Below, in pieces: positions 17,648 through 26,414 of a DNA stretch of 64,000 nt. Each line of letters opens with the position of its first letter. The first letter of the stretch is position 1. The notes below the pieces were generated by a model, which saw only the letters and a program-made list of their open reading frames with translations, was not told where the DNA came from and did not search any database. The position numbers and the translations under genes were made by a program. Source of the stretch: Pseudochelatococcus contaminans (GTDB taxonomy: Bacteria; Pseudomonadota; Alphaproteobacteria; Rhizobiales; Beijerinckiaceae); the NCBI RefSeq assembly GCF_014195635.1, contig NZ_JACICC010000001.1:434001-498000 (forward strand), given 5' to 3'.

Positions 17648-19303
17648 TCAGAGCGTCTTCGCGATTTCGCGCAGGCGGAATTTCTGGATCTTGCCGGTCG
17701 AGGTTTGCGGCAATTCCGTAAAGATGACGGTGCGCGGGCACTTGAAGTGCGCCAGATGCTGGCGGGCGTGCGCGATCAGTTCTTCTTCCGTCACCGTGCT
17801 GCCGGGCTTGAGGTCGACATAGGCCACCGGCGTTTCGCCCCATTTTTCATCGGGCTTGGCCACAACGGCGCAGGCCGCCACGGCGGGATGGCGATAGAAG
17901 GCTTCTTCAACCTCGATAGAGGAAATGTTCTCGCCGCCGGAGATGATGATATCTTTCGAGCGGTCACGAAGCTGGATGTAGCCGTCCGGATACAACACGC
18001 CAAGATCGCCGGAATGGAACCATCCGCCGGCAAAGGCCTCCTGTGTCGCTTCCGGATTCTTGAGATAGCCCTTCATGACGATGTTGCCGCGGAACACGAC
18101 CTCGCCGATGGTGTCGCCGTCCGCAGGCACTTTTTCCAGCGTGATCGGATCGACGACGGCGATCTCATCCAGTGCGGAGTTGCGCACGCCCTGACGTGCC
18201 TTCTTCGCGGCGCGGGCGTCGCTGTCCAGATCATCCCACTCGGGTTGCCATTCGTTCACGACGGAAGGACCATAGGTTTCGGTGAGGCCATAGAGATGGG
18301 TCACCGCGAAACCTGCCTCCGCCATGCCGGCCAGCACGGATTCCGGCGGCGGGGCAGCGGCGGTGTTGAACGTCACCGTCTGGGGGAAGGTGCGCTTGTC
18401 GACGGCGGGCGCATTCAACAGCGCCGACATCACGATGGGCGCGCCGCACAGATGCGTGACGCCGTGATCGGCGATGGCGGCATAAATGCCCTTCGGCCGC
18501 ACCCAGCGCAGGCAAACGTGGGTGCCGGCGGTCAGCGCCAGCGTCCAGGTGAAGCACCAGCCGTTGCAATGGAACATCGGCAGCGTCCACAGATACACCG
18601 GCTTGCGGCCAAGATTCGCCTGCACCGTGTTGGCATAAGCCATCAGTGCCGCCCCGCGATGGTGGTAGACCGCGCCTTTGGGGTTGCCGGTGGTGCCGGA
18701 AGTGTAGTTGAGGGCGATGGCGTTCCACTCGTCATCCGGGCGCGACCAGGCGAAGGTCTCGTCGCCCGACGTGACCAACTCCTCGTAATCCAGCGTGCCG
18801 ATGCGTTCGCGCTTGGGGGAGGGCGCATCGTCGCCATATTCAGGATCGTCGAAGTCGATAACCAGCGGCTTCACCGTGGCGAGTTCGAGCGCTTCCTTGA
18901 TGACATGGGAGAACTCGCGGTCGACGATCAGAACTTTCGTTTCCGCGTGGTCGAGCTGAAAAGCGATGACGGCAGCATCGAGGCGGGTATTGATGGTGTG
19001 CAAGACGGCCTTGACCATGGGCACGCCGAAATGCGCCTCCAGCATCGGCGGCGTGTTGGAGAGCATCACCGATACGGTGTCGCCCTTGCCAACTCCCTGC
19101 TGCGCCAGCGCCGAGGCCAGCTTCAGGGAGCGGTGCCAAAACTCCCGATAGGTCCAGCGGGACGCGCCATGAATGATCGCGACCTGCGACGGAAACACCG
19201 TCGCGGCCCTTTCCAGATAGGTGAGCGGCGTTAGCGGCTGATAGTTAGCCGGGTTCTTGTCAAGGCCGGTCTCATACGGATTGGTCGTTTGCGAGTTGGG
19301 CAT
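17648..19303 (-). CDS. Acyl-CoA synthetase (AMP-forming), fatty-acid/medium-chain type
   Basis: 551-residue ANL-superfamily ligase that activates a carboxylic acid to acyl-AMP and then acyl-CoA. Motifs in order are the P-loop-like YTSGTTGNPKGAVY, HLYGLTETYGP, the hinge RSKDIIISGGENIS, and the C-terminal catalytic lysine in TSTGKIQKFRLRE. Layout and length resemble FadD/DmdB-like medium-chain or methylmercaptopropionate ligases, but the acyl specificity cannot be read from sequence. A GGAGGAAA ribosome binding site precedes the ATG. An acyl-CoA thioesterase (YciA) follows upstream on the same strand. Confidence 0.92.
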   Translation of the reverse strand: MPNSQTTNPYETGLDKNPANYQPLTPLTYLERAATVFPSQVAIIHGASRWTYREFWHRSLKLASALAQQGVGKGDTVSVMLSNTPPMLEAHFGVPMVKAVLHTINTRLDAAVIAFQLDHAETKVLIVDREFSHVIKEALELATVKPLVIDFDDPEYGDDAPSPKRERIGTLDYEELVTSGDETFAWSRPDDEWNAIALNYTSGTTGNPKGAVYHHRGAALMAYANTVQANLGRKPVYLWTLPMFHCNGWCFTWTLALTAGTHVCLRWVRPKGIYAAIADHGVTHLCGAPIVMSALLNAPAVDKRTFPQTVTFNTAAAPPPESVLAGMAEAGFAVTHLYGLTETYGPSVVNEWQPEWDDLDSDARAAKKARQGVRNSALDEIAVVDPITLEKVPADGDTIGEVVFRGNIVMKGYLKNPEATQEAFAGGWFHSGDLGVLYPDGYIQLRDRSKDIIISGGENISSIEVEEAFYRHPAVAACAVVAKPDEKWGETPVAYVDLKPGSTVTEEELIAHARQHLAHFKCPRTVIFTELPQTSTGKIQKFRLREIAKTL

Positions 19304-19640
19304 TTGTTTCCTCCAGAATTATATGCGGCGATTATGCACAGTCGCGGGCATGCGTCATCACACCGAAAGTTGAATTCCGGTTGTTTTTGCTTGCCCGATT
19401 CAGGAGTTGCACACAGGTTGAATGCCGGATTGGGTATTCCGGTTTTTTTGATTTTCCGCAAATTCCAAATGCCAGCGGCTTTATATAAGGTATCGGTGCC
19501 TTTATATTATGCAGCAACTTGCGCTCAATTCGATGGAGCCGATCGAGCGCAAACTGCTTGAGGCTTTTGCTTTGTTATTGCCGGGCATCCGAAGCAATCA
19601 GATTGTATTCCGATCAGTGAATGCGTCACCTGCAACGGTA
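19304..19640. other. Intergenic region between ligase and thioesterase genes
   Basis: 337 bases. It holds the promoter of the minus-strand ligase. A plus-strand frame starting at 19509 (MQQLALNSMEPIERK) reads like protein for about 40 codons but then runs antisense through yciA, so I do not call it. Confidence 0.5.
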
Positions 19641-20045
19641 TCAGGTTGCGGGTTTTTCCGGCAGAATCGGGCAGGGCCTGTCGTTTGCGTCGACGGCGAC
19701 CATAACAAACTCGGCGTCGGCCACCACTTCGAAAAGCTTGCTGAAACCGCGGTGAATCCACGCCTCAAGCTTGAGCGTCACCGAGGTATGCCCCACTTTC
19801 TCGATTGACGTATAGATGCTTAACGTGTCGCCGATCTTCACCGGCTTTCTGAACCGCACGTTGTTGACCGCAACCGTCACTGTCCGAATGTCGGTCAACT
19901 CATTGGTGCGTGCCGCCGCGGCAAGATCCATGCGGGCCATGATCCACCCGCCGAATATATCGCCTGCGGCATTGGAATCGGCCGGCATGGCGATCGTGCG
20001 CAGCATCAGCTTCATATCGTCGGAAGGTGCGGAGGTATCTGTCAT
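19641..20045 (-). CDS. yciA: Acyl-CoA thioesterase, YciA-type hotdog fold
   Basis: 134 residues, single hotdog domain. The catalytic Asp region reads MPADSNAAGDIFGGWIMARMDLAAA, matching YciA, which hydrolyses a broad range of acyl-CoAs to control CoA pools. The core strands TVAVNNVRFRKPVKIGD and GHTSVTLKLEAW follow. An AAAGGA lies upstream of the ATG. It is on the same strand as the acyl-CoA synthetase but 337 bases away, so probably separately transcribed. Confidence 0.95.
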   Translation of the reverse strand: MTDTSAPSDDMKLMLRTIAMPADSNAAGDIFGGWIMARMDLAAAARTNELTDIRTVTVAVNNVRFRKPVKIGDTLSIYTSIEKVGHTSVTLKLEAWIHRGFSKLFEVVADAEFVMVAVDANDRPCPILPEKPAT

Positions 20046-20417
20046 GATGGAGTCCTTTCGTTTTCATCGTCCTGCGCGCATCAGCATTCTGATTTCATGG
20101 GCCGAATGCAAAGATCGTTGCGGATCGTATTCAAGACGAGGTATGCCTGGCATCAATGCAATTCTTCAGCAAAGAGTCGAATGCTGTCTTGCGCCTATCA
20201 TAAAATATAATTGCTTAATATTATGTCGTTTGTATAAATATAAATCATTCAAAAATAAATATATTTCAATTTATTCATTTTTGCGATTAATAGGTTTCAG
20301 GTGTTTGTTGATACTGGTCGTGGTATGTCCAAGGCGCATTGAATTTCGTATTCATCCTGTTATCGTCCGCGCTTACATACGGGCGTCGATCGTTGGCGCA
20401 ATAACAGGGCTGTCGAT
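20046..20417. other. AT-rich intergenic region before the LysR gene
   Basis: 372 bases. The stretch about 20190-20300 is markedly AT-rich compared with flanking genes. No ORF or RNA is recognisable; it probably carries the divergent promoters of yciA and the LysR gene. Confidence 0.5.
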
Positions 20418-21308
20418 ATGCTGGTCGATACGGATGAACTTCGAGCGTTTGAAACTGTTGCCGCCCGGCGCAGTTTCAGTATGGCATCCGCGGATCTCGG
20501 GTGCTCCCAGTCGACGATCAGCCAGCGCATCGCGAGGCTTGAGAAGCGGGTGAACCGCAAGCTTATCCGGCGCACGACACGCAGGGTCAGCCTCACGGCG
20601 GATGGGGAGGCGATGCTCATCTATGCGCGCGCCATCCTGTCCATCAACGAGGATGCCCGGCAGTCCCTGGTTCGCCCATCCATGCAGGGCACCTTGAAGC
20701 TCGGCGTCGAGGATGAGTTCGCGACGACCCGGTTGCCGCGTGTGCTTGGGCTGTTTCGCGAACAGTTTCCGGAATTCGGCTTGCGGCTGATTACCGGCCG
20801 CAATGAGCATCTTTATGACACTTTGCGCGCCCACGAGGTTGACGTCGTGCTGGGCAAAAGTCACGGTAGCCATTCCAACGGCGAGGTGCTCTGGCAGGAG
20901 GAACTGGTCTGGATGGCTGGTCCCGTGACGATATCTCCCTCGGAGCCGCTGCCGCTCATCTCTTATCTCAATCCAAGCATTACGCGAGGCGTGGCAGAAG
21001 CGGCACTGATGTCGGCGCACAGGGACTGGGTCACCATTGCTGAAAGCAGCAATCTGCTCGGTCTTATTGCTGGCGCACAGGCCGGTTTCGGCATCATTGC
21101 AACAGGCCGCAGTTTTCTTGTTCCGGGGCTGCGGGAAATCGCGGACGAAGCGGGGTTGCCGGCACTCGGGTCGCTCCACTATGTCATCGAAGGGCGTTCC
21201 AGCGGGGACAACCCTTCCGTCAACGCTTTTATCGCTGCCCTGAAGGGGATGGCAAGGCAAGTGTCTGCTGGCGCGGCATATTCGTTACCCTTCGACATCG
21301 CGGAATAA
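20418..21308 (+). CDS. LysR-family transcriptional regulator
   Basis: 296 residues with the standard N-terminal winged helix-turn-helix (DELRAFETVAARRSFSMAS, then STISQRIARLEKRV) and a periplasmic-binding-fold effector domain (LKLGVEDEFATTRLP; GLIAGAQAGFGIIATG). The target is unknown. The gene next downstream is an outer-membrane protein on the same strand 170 bases away, with a separate-looking promoter; the upstream neighbour yciA is divergent. LysR regulators commonly control an adjacent divergent gene, but no effector can be inferred. Confidence 0.93.
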   Translation: MLVDTDELRAFETVAARRSFSMASADLGCSQSTISQRIARLEKRVNRKLIRRTTRRVSLTADGEAMLIYARAILSINEDARQSLVRPSMQGTLKLGVEDEFATTRLPRVLGLFREQFPEFGLRLITGRNEHLYDTLRAHEVDVVLGKSHGSHSNGEVLWQEELVWMAGPVTISPSEPLPLISYLNPSITRGVAEAALMSAHRDWVTIAESSNLLGLIAGAQAGFGIIATGRSFLVPGLREIADEAGLPALGSLHYVIEGRSSGDNPSVNAFIAALKGMARQVSAGAAYSLPFDIAE

Positions 21309-21478
21309 TTGTAACATTTGCATGCAAGCGCTTCTTGCGATCATGGCATGGCATTTGGCCGTGCCATTTTATGATTCCAGCTTATGATCCTGGCCACAGT
21401 CATTTTATTGTCAATAGTTGACATCAGGTGATGTCCTTTGTTAACGATAAAAAACTGTGCTCGCTCGGGATATTTGCA

Positions 21479-22147
21479 ATGAAATTCGGCCGTTTACTTT
21501 TGGCGAATATGCCTACTGTTGTATTCGCGGCCGCTGGGTTTTTGTCGGCGACAGGTGGGGCGGCGGCTTTCGATCTGTCTTCCACGCGCGCGGCGCCGGA
21601 GGGCAATGAGCAGAGTCAGTTTTCTGACTCTTCCAGCCTACAGGCTGCGCCGCAGCGAACAGGGTTTTTCGTTGATTTTGTCCCCGTCAACGAAGCTCGC
21701 ATCGGGCTGAACGCGCACAATCCCACAGGCGTTGAAAGCGGTGTCGATTTGAAGGGTGAGGCGCTGTCCTCGCCTATTTTCAAGACTAATGAAACCAGCC
21801 GCTATCGCTGGTTCATTCCCCGGCTCAATCTCGGCGGCTCCCTCAATACCGAGGACGGAACGTCTTACGTCTATTCAGGTCTGGTCTGGACAATCCCGCT
21901 GACCGAACGCTTTTTTGTCGAAGGCCAGTTCGGCTTCGCCGCACATAACGGCAAGTTCGGGAACCGCAACTACGATAATCTCGGTGACTGTAACTGGAGC
22001 TTTCGCGAGGGCGCATCCGTTGGTGTGAAGCTCGATGAGCATTGGTCCGTGCTGGCGGGAATCGAACATCTGTCGCAAGCCGGTCTGTGCAGCGGCGGCA
22101 ATGCTGGTCTCACCAACTATGGTGTAAAGTTGAGCTACGCCTTCTGA
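21479..22147 (+). CDS. Acyloxyacyl hydrolase / PagL-like outer-membrane beta-barrel
   Basis: 222 residues from MKFGRLLL, giving a clear signal peptide ending AAA near residue 35. An in-frame ATG at 21431 would add 16 residues. The C-terminal half looks like the eight-stranded PagL barrel: alternating hydrophobic strands, WSVLAGIEHLSQAG with the H-x-S pair, then a glycine-rich NAGLTNYGVKLSYAF ending in phenylalanine. PagL removes the 3-O acyl chain of lipid A. The third catalytic residue of Pseudomonas PagL (Glu, 12 residues after the Ser) is not evident here, so activity is doubtful. Confidence 0.75.
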   Translation: MKFGRLLLANMPTVVFAAAGFLSATGGAAAFDLSSTRAAPEGNEQSQFSDSSSLQAAPQRTGFFVDFVPVNEARIGLNAHNPTGVESGVDLKGEALSSPIFKTNETSRYRWFIPRLNLGGSLNTEDGTSYVYSGLVWTIPLTERFFVEGQFGFAAHNGKFGNRNYDNLGDCNWSFREGASVGVKLDEHWSVLAGIEHLSQAGLCSGGNAGLTNYGVKLSYAF

Positions 22148-22249
22148 TCTTCTCCTGTGGCGAACATGCTCTTGAGCGTGCCGCCATGTCGCTTTGCCCC
22201 ATGCGTCAAATAACCACGGGCTGTGACGGTGAATTGCGCCGGGCGGCGC

Positions 22250-22279
22250 TTGCGCTGGCAGTCTGGTGCCGAATAAGAT
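22250..22279 (+). promoter_or_regulatory. Candidate promoter of the PAS/diflavin operon
   Basis: -35 TTGCGC (22250-22255) and -10-like TAAGAT (22274-22279) with an 18-bp spacer. The -10 overlaps the NsrR-like operator, the geometry expected for repression. The motif is weak on its own; the overlap supports it. Confidence 0.45.
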
Positions 22280-22297
22280 GCATCAGGAATGAATATT
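22275..22297 (+). promoter_or_regulatory. NsrR-like operator
   Basis: A 23-bp imperfect palindrome with left arm AAGATGCATC and right arm AATGAATATT. Aligned by eye to the NsrR consensus (AAGATGYATTT-N-AAATRCATCTT) it matches 18 of 23 positions. It lies 93 bases before the PAS gene start, and an NsrR-type regulator is encoded two genes downstream. Confidence 0.7.
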
Positions 22298-22390
22298 AGA
22301 GCCAGACCTTTGATTCATCCCTGTTTTCTGGGCTGTCCGCGTCAGGGCGGCGGCTTTTGGCATCTGCCATAACTTCTGGGAAGAAACACC

Positions 22391-22816
22391 ATGAGCACAT
22401 CCCTCGACACCACCCGGCTGCTGGCTGCTCTCGAAAACGTCGCTGTGATCTCCACGACTGACCTGCAGGGCAACATCACCTATGCGAACGACCTGTTCTG
22501 CAAGCTGACGGGTTATGCGCGCGAGGAGCTGATCGGCCAGCCCCACAGCATCGTCCGCCATCCGGCGGTGCCGAAGGCTGTCTACAAGGACATGTGGGAC
22601 ACCATCAAGGCTGGCGATATCTGGACCGGCATCATTCCCAATGTCGGCAAGGGCGGCGGCGTGTATGTCGTCGATACCACCGTACAGCCGCTGCGCGATG
22701 CCGCAGGCAATATCGACAGCTACATCAGTATCCGCCGTGTCATCAATGACCTGATGCAGAATTTCGAGGCCGTTGAGTTCTCGAAGGAAACCTTTGACGA
22801 ATACTACGCCAATTAA
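22391..22816 (+). CDS. Stand-alone single PAS-domain protein (Aer/NnlA-like)
   Basis: 141 residues, almost entirely one PAS domain. The order is STTDLQGNITYANDLFCKLTGY (15-42), EELIGQPHSIVRHPAVP (45-61), YKDMWDTIKAGDIWTGIIPN, and TTVQPLRD followed by YISIRRV. His52, His57, Trp69 and Trp78 are candidate cofactor contacts. The domain resembles the FAD-binding PAS of the aerotaxis receptor Aer, but no signalling domain is attached. Some stand-alone PAS proteins bind haem and are enzymes (NnlA, N-nitroglycine lyase). It starts 19 bases before a diflavin reductase gene and follows an NsrR-like box, so a redox partnership under nitrosative stress is inferred. Confidence 0.9.
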   Translation: MSTSLDTTRLLAALENVAVISTTDLQGNITYANDLFCKLTGYAREELIGQPHSIVRHPAVPKAVYKDMWDTIKAGDIWTGIIPNVGKGGGVYVVDTTVQPLRDAAGNIDSYISIRRVINDLMQNFEAVEFSKETFDEYYAN

Positions 22817-22835
22817 AATATATAAAGTACACATC

Positions 22836-24410
22836 ATGACATCCATCGCCGATCGTGTGATCATCGGTTACGGGTCCGAGTCCGGCAATGCCAGGGGGCT
22901 GGCGCAACGGTTGGGTGCGGCCCCCGCGTTGCAAGCCTTCGCGCCAGTCGTGCTGCCGCTGAATGACGTGCGGCACGATGAGCTTGGCAACCGTGACCTG
23001 CTGGTGATCATTTCAAGCTCGTTTGGCGATGGTGAGCCGCCAGCCAACGCCGAAGATTTCATGGTCCGGATACAGCAGACAAACGATCTGTCCGGTCTGC
23101 GCCATGCGATCTTCGGTCTTGGCGATACCGCTTATCCGAGCTTCTGCGGCTTTACAAAAAGCCTTTGCGCGGCACTGGCAGAGCGCCATGCGACCGCAGT
23201 CATCAACCGTGTCGATGCGGATGTGACTTTTGAAGCGTTCTTCGACCGCTGGGTGCCTGTGCTGCATCGTGTGTTGCAGGGCGATGAGCAGGCGGGGCGC
23301 GATCTGCATCTTCAGGTTGTCGCCTACGACGAAAACTCAGCCTTCGCCGCGCCGGTCGTCGAGCGCCGCCAGCTTAATCTCGACAAGCCTGGGGCGTGGC
23401 ACATCCGCTTCGACATAACCGGCAGCGGCATGGCGTATCGCGCGGGTGACAATCTGTATGTCGTGCCCGAAAACGACACGGAGCTGCTGGCGGCGATTGC
23501 CGGCTGGTATAACGATCCGGATGTCGTGGATCTGCTTCGGCGCAGGGAATTGCGTCAGATCGGCAAATCGGTGTTGCGGGAGTTGGCGCGTCTTTCGGGT
23601 AATGATCGCCTCAAGGACATGCTCAAGATCAGCCGAAAGAAGGAGCTGGACGGCTACCTCCGTGGCGCTGATGTGCTGGATCTGCTGCGGGATTTCTGTA
23701 CGCCGCAATCCGTGGAATCTGCCGCGCTGGCAAATCTGCTGCCTGCCTGCCTCCCGCGCGCTTACTCTATTGCGTCTGTGGGGGGCGATTTCGTCGATCT
23801 GTGCGTGCGCGAGGTTATCCATGAGCGCGGAGGCCGCATGCGGCGCGGCACCGCTACCGGCTGGTTGCTTGGCGACAGCGACAGCATCCGGGTGTTTTGC
23901 CGGTCTAACCCCGGTTTCCACCTGCCTGCGGATTCATCCGCTCCGCTGGTTTTGGTCGGTACCGGCACAGGCATCGCCCCCTTGATGGGGCTGTTGCGCG
24001 AAGTGCAGGCCGATGGAAAGCGCCGTGAGACCTGCCTCATTTTTGGCGAGAAGAGCAGCGAGCGAGATTTTCTGTATCGCGATGAACTCGCCGCTCTCCG
24101 CGCGGATGGCGTGCTGACGCATCTGTTGCCGGCATTTTCCCGCGATGGTCCTGAGAAATATTACGTACAACACGCCATTGCGCAGCATGGCGGCCAACTG
24201 CATGCGATGTTGGAGCAGGGCGCACATGTTTATCTCTGCGGCAACAAGCAGCACCTCGAACAAGCGGTAACGCAAGCGCTGGATGCAATCGCTATGCGCA
24301 ATGGCGTGCAAGGGGAGGGCGTCGAGCCGGGAGGCGAGCCTCTCGCTGATGTCGTTCCGCTCAGTCAGGTGCTCATGCGTTCGGGACGTTTCCATCGCGA
24401 GCTTTACTGA
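22836..24410 (+). CDS. NADPH-dependent diflavin reductase (FMN/FAD, CysJ/CPR-like)
   Basis: 524 residues. The N-terminal flavodoxin domain carries GYGSESGNARGLAQRL, SSSFGDGEPPANA and FGLGDTAYPSFCG; a ferredoxin-NADP reductase module has FAD motif PRAYSIAS (about 305-313), GTATGWLL, NADPH motif GTGTGIAPLMGLLRE (about 375) and a C-terminal YLCGNKQHLEQAV segment. It should pass electrons NADPH to FAD to FMN to an acceptor. No sulfite reductase haemoprotein or P450 is adjacent; the only candidate partner is the PAS protein just upstream. The ATG at 22836 was chosen for its flavodoxin N-terminus. Confidence 0.92.
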   Translation: MTSIADRVIIGYGSESGNARGLAQRLGAAPALQAFAPVVLPLNDVRHDELGNRDLLVIISSSFGDGEPPANAEDFMVRIQQTNDLSGLRHAIFGLGDTAYPSFCGFTKSLCAALAERHATAVINRVDADVTFEAFFDRWVPVLHRVLQGDEQAGRDLHLQVVAYDENSAFAAPVVERRQLNLDKPGAWHIRFDITGSGMAYRAGDNLYVVPENDTELLAAIAGWYNDPDVVDLLRRRELRQIGKSVLRELARLSGNDRLKDMLKISRKKELDGYLRGADVLDLLRDFCTPQSVESAALANLLPACLPRAYSIASVGGDFVDLCVREVIHERGGRMRRGTATGWLLGDSDSIRVFCRSNPGFHLPADSSAPLVLVGTGTGIAPLMGLLREVQADGKRRETCLIFGEKSSERDFLYRDELAALRADGVLTHLLPAFSRDGPEKYYVQHAIAQHGGQLHAMLEQGAHVYLCGNKQHLEQAVTQALDAIAMRNGVQGEGVEPGGEPLADVVPLSQVLMRSGRFHRELY

Positions 24411-24576
24411 CGTTTTCGCGGGGGAGCGCTGAAACCGTTGCCGCACTTGAGGTAAATCCGGGCTGGCATCACCCCGACGCCGTGATTATCATGAGTCTCG
24501 ATTCCAGAAGGCGGCTCAAGGTCGACGGCTGATGCTGTCGCGTGACCTGGCACAGCATGGACAGTGAGACGCGCCG

Positions 24577-25017
24577 ATGCGGTTGACGAACTTTTCAGAT
24601 TATTCCTTGCGCATGCTGCTGTATGCCGCGACGTGTCGCGATCGACTGATCACGATTGAGGAGACCGCTGATCTGTACGGCATATCGCGCCACCACCTGA
24701 TGAAAGTCGCCAATCAGCTGACCCAGGCGGGTTTTCTCAAGGCCATTCGCGGCCGACACGGCGGGTTGGAGCTGGCACGTGACGCGGCGGAGATCCGCTT
24801 GGGCGATGTATTGCGGGCGACCGAACCGGATTTCGCGTTGGTGGAGTGCTTTGCGCCGGTCAAGCCAAATGGCTCTGTGTGCCGGATTTCCGCCAGTTGC
24901 CGTCTGCGCGGCGTTCTCGCCGAGGCGCTACAGGCTTTTATGGAAACGATGGATCGTTACACGCTGGCGGATGTTCTATTGTCGCCAGACGATTTTGGCT
25001 TGCAGCCCGCAGCTTGA
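24577..25017 (+). CDS. nsrR: NsrR-type Rrf2-family nitric-oxide-sensing repressor
   Basis: 146 residues. It opens MRLTNFSDYSLRMLLYAA, the NsrR N-terminus, followed by a winged helix with HHLMKVANQLTQAGFLKAIRGRHGGLELA. Three cysteines lie in the Fe-S loop (ECFAPVKPNGSVC then RISASC, and RLRGVLAEAL). NsrR binds a [4Fe-4S] or [2Fe-2S] cluster that NO destroys, releasing its targets. The gene lies 166 bases after the diflavin reductase on the same strand, and an NsrR-like box precedes the PAS gene, so the cassette is probably self-contained and NO-inducible. Confidence 0.9.
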   Translation: MRLTNFSDYSLRMLLYAATCRDRLITIEETADLYGISRHHLMKVANQLTQAGFLKAIRGRHGGLELARDAAEIRLGDVLRATEPDFALVECFAPVKPNGSVCRISASCRLRGVLAEALQAFMETMDRYTLADVLLSPDDFGLQPAA

Positions 25018-25041
25018 TGCCACAATGTCGCTTTTCGGTCG

Positions 25042-25072
25042 TCCGGGCAAAACGCTGTGCATTTTGCCCGGA
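25042..25072 (+). terminator. Terminator between nsrR and aztD
   Basis: TCCGGGCAAAA (25042-25052) pairs with TTTTGCCCGGA (25062-25072) over a 9-base loop, between two convergent genes, and can serve both. Confidence 0.7.
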
Positions 25073-25096
25073 AAGCTTTTCAGACCATTGCCCGGT

Positions 25097-26335
25097 TTAA
25101 TGCGAGACGCCGGAGCCGCCGACAGCCACGATGGAGAAGGGCTGGCCTTCCACGGCAATCGTGCGTGTTTCCTTCAATGTCGCGGGGTCGAGAACGCGCA
25201 CTACTGAATGACGCGGGTCCGTGATGGCGATCTGGCCATCAACCGTTGTCAGCCTTGGGCGAGGATCGCGCCAGTGACCGTCCTTGCTATAGGGCTCGGT
25301 GACCTTCGCTTTACGCGCAATCTTCCCGTCGATCACGTCAAGCACGTGCAGGTCGCCGTCCTCGGTCAGAATATAAGCGTTGCGCAGGTTCACGGGATCG
25401 AGAATAAAATCTACCCGCCGTGTCGGAAGCTCGACCAGACGGTACGGCTCATCGCTGTCGGGATCGATTAGTACAACCTTGTCGTCACCGTAGTTGCCGA
25501 GGAAGAACTTCAGCGATTTACCGCCCAGAATCGTTCCCACCTTGCCCTTCGGCAGGTTCTCTGGATAGGCCAGCAACTTCAGCTCCGGACCGTTTTTATC
25601 TCCCGGACCGGCGACCAGCACGCCTTCCTTGCAGCCGAATGCGACAAGACGCGCCGAAGTGGCCTCTCCGTGCAGATCCGTGCAAGTCGCGATGTCGCCA
25701 ACCTGATTGCCGTCCTTGTCGAGCACCCGCACGCCCAGGCGAGGCGGCAAGGCATCCGGCTTGACCTCGGCCTTGGTATCCGGAACGGACACCAGCACGA
25801 ACTGGCCTAGCGTTGCCGCGACACCATGATGGGGTGCTGTCGTATCGATGGAGCGGACTTGAACCTTGCCATCCAGCAACGCGTCTTCATCGATAATTTC
25901 GGCCTTACCGCCGCGGTCATAGAAAAGCACGAGGTGCCCGGATTGCGGCACGACATGGAAAGGCCGCTTCCCCTCGAAAGTTACGGGCAGCAGGGATGGG
26001 TCGGTGATCTCGATATCACGGTGATCGCCATGATCCGCAAGGTGAATGCCACTTCCAATGACATGCACGATGTCGGCATCCGGCTGTGCTGCGAACACCG
26101 TGCGGCCGGAAGCGCTTGCCGTAAGAGCAGCATGGCCCTTGACGTCGTAACGACCCAACTCCTTGCCGCTTTCGAAATCGATCACGCGAACCACAGGTTG
26201 TGTATGATCCGCGACAACCAGTCGCCATGCTTCCTTGTTGTCATGGTCCTCATGGGCCGATACCGCCGGTGAAACCAGCAGGACACCGGCCGCAACGGCA
26301 GCGCTTAGATGTCTGCGAACGTTTTTCATATGCAT
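25097..26335 (-). CDS. aztD: Periplasmic zinc metallochaperone AztD-like beta-propeller
   Basis: 412 residues. A signal peptide runs to about residue 27 (cleavage SAVSA/HEDHD), then a seven-bladed propeller-like repeat protein with histidine-rich segments HEDHDNKE and GSGIHLADHGDH near the N-terminal part, as in Paracoccus AztD, which holds zinc and hands it to the AztC binding protein. The aztABC transporter genes are not adjacent, which is unusual. The start MHMKNV has GAGGG 10 bases upstream; an internal ATG two codons later is equally possible. A Zur-like palindrome lies 80 bases upstream. Confidence 0.88.
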   Translation of the reverse strand: MHMKNVRRHLSAAVAAGVLLVSPAVSAHEDHDNKEAWRLVVADHTQPVVRVIDFESGKELGRYDVKGHAALTASASGRTVFAAQPDADIVHVIGSGIHLADHGDHRDIEITDPSLLPVTFEGKRPFHVVPQSGHLVLFYDRGGKAEIIDEDALLDGKVQVRSIDTTAPHHGVAATLGQFVLVSVPDTKAEVKPDALPPRLGVRVLDKDGNQVGDIATCTDLHGEATSARLVAFGCKEGVLVAGPGDKNGPELKLLAYPENLPKGKVGTILGGKSLKFFLGNYGDDKVVLIDPDSDEPYRLVELPTRRVDFILDPVNLRNAYILTEDGDLHVLDVIDGKIARKAKVTEPYSKDGHWRDPRPRLTTVDGQIAITDPRHSVVRVLDPATLKETRTIAVEGQPFSIVAVGGSGVSH

Positions 26336-26414
26336 TTGCTCTGGTCCCTCAATCGCCCGACAGGCAGCCGGGAGCACGGCATTATTGCCAAGAAACTGGA
26401 TCGTCAAGAAAATA

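Noticed and set aside
17705..19234. 509-codon frame antisense to the acyl-CoA synthetase
   Set aside because: Composition shadow; the translated sequence has no family features, whereas the minus strand has all ANL motifs.
19509..19808. Plus-strand frame starting MQQLALNSMEPIERK
   Set aside because: The first 40 codons look plausible, but the rest is antisense to yciA and no domain is recognisable.
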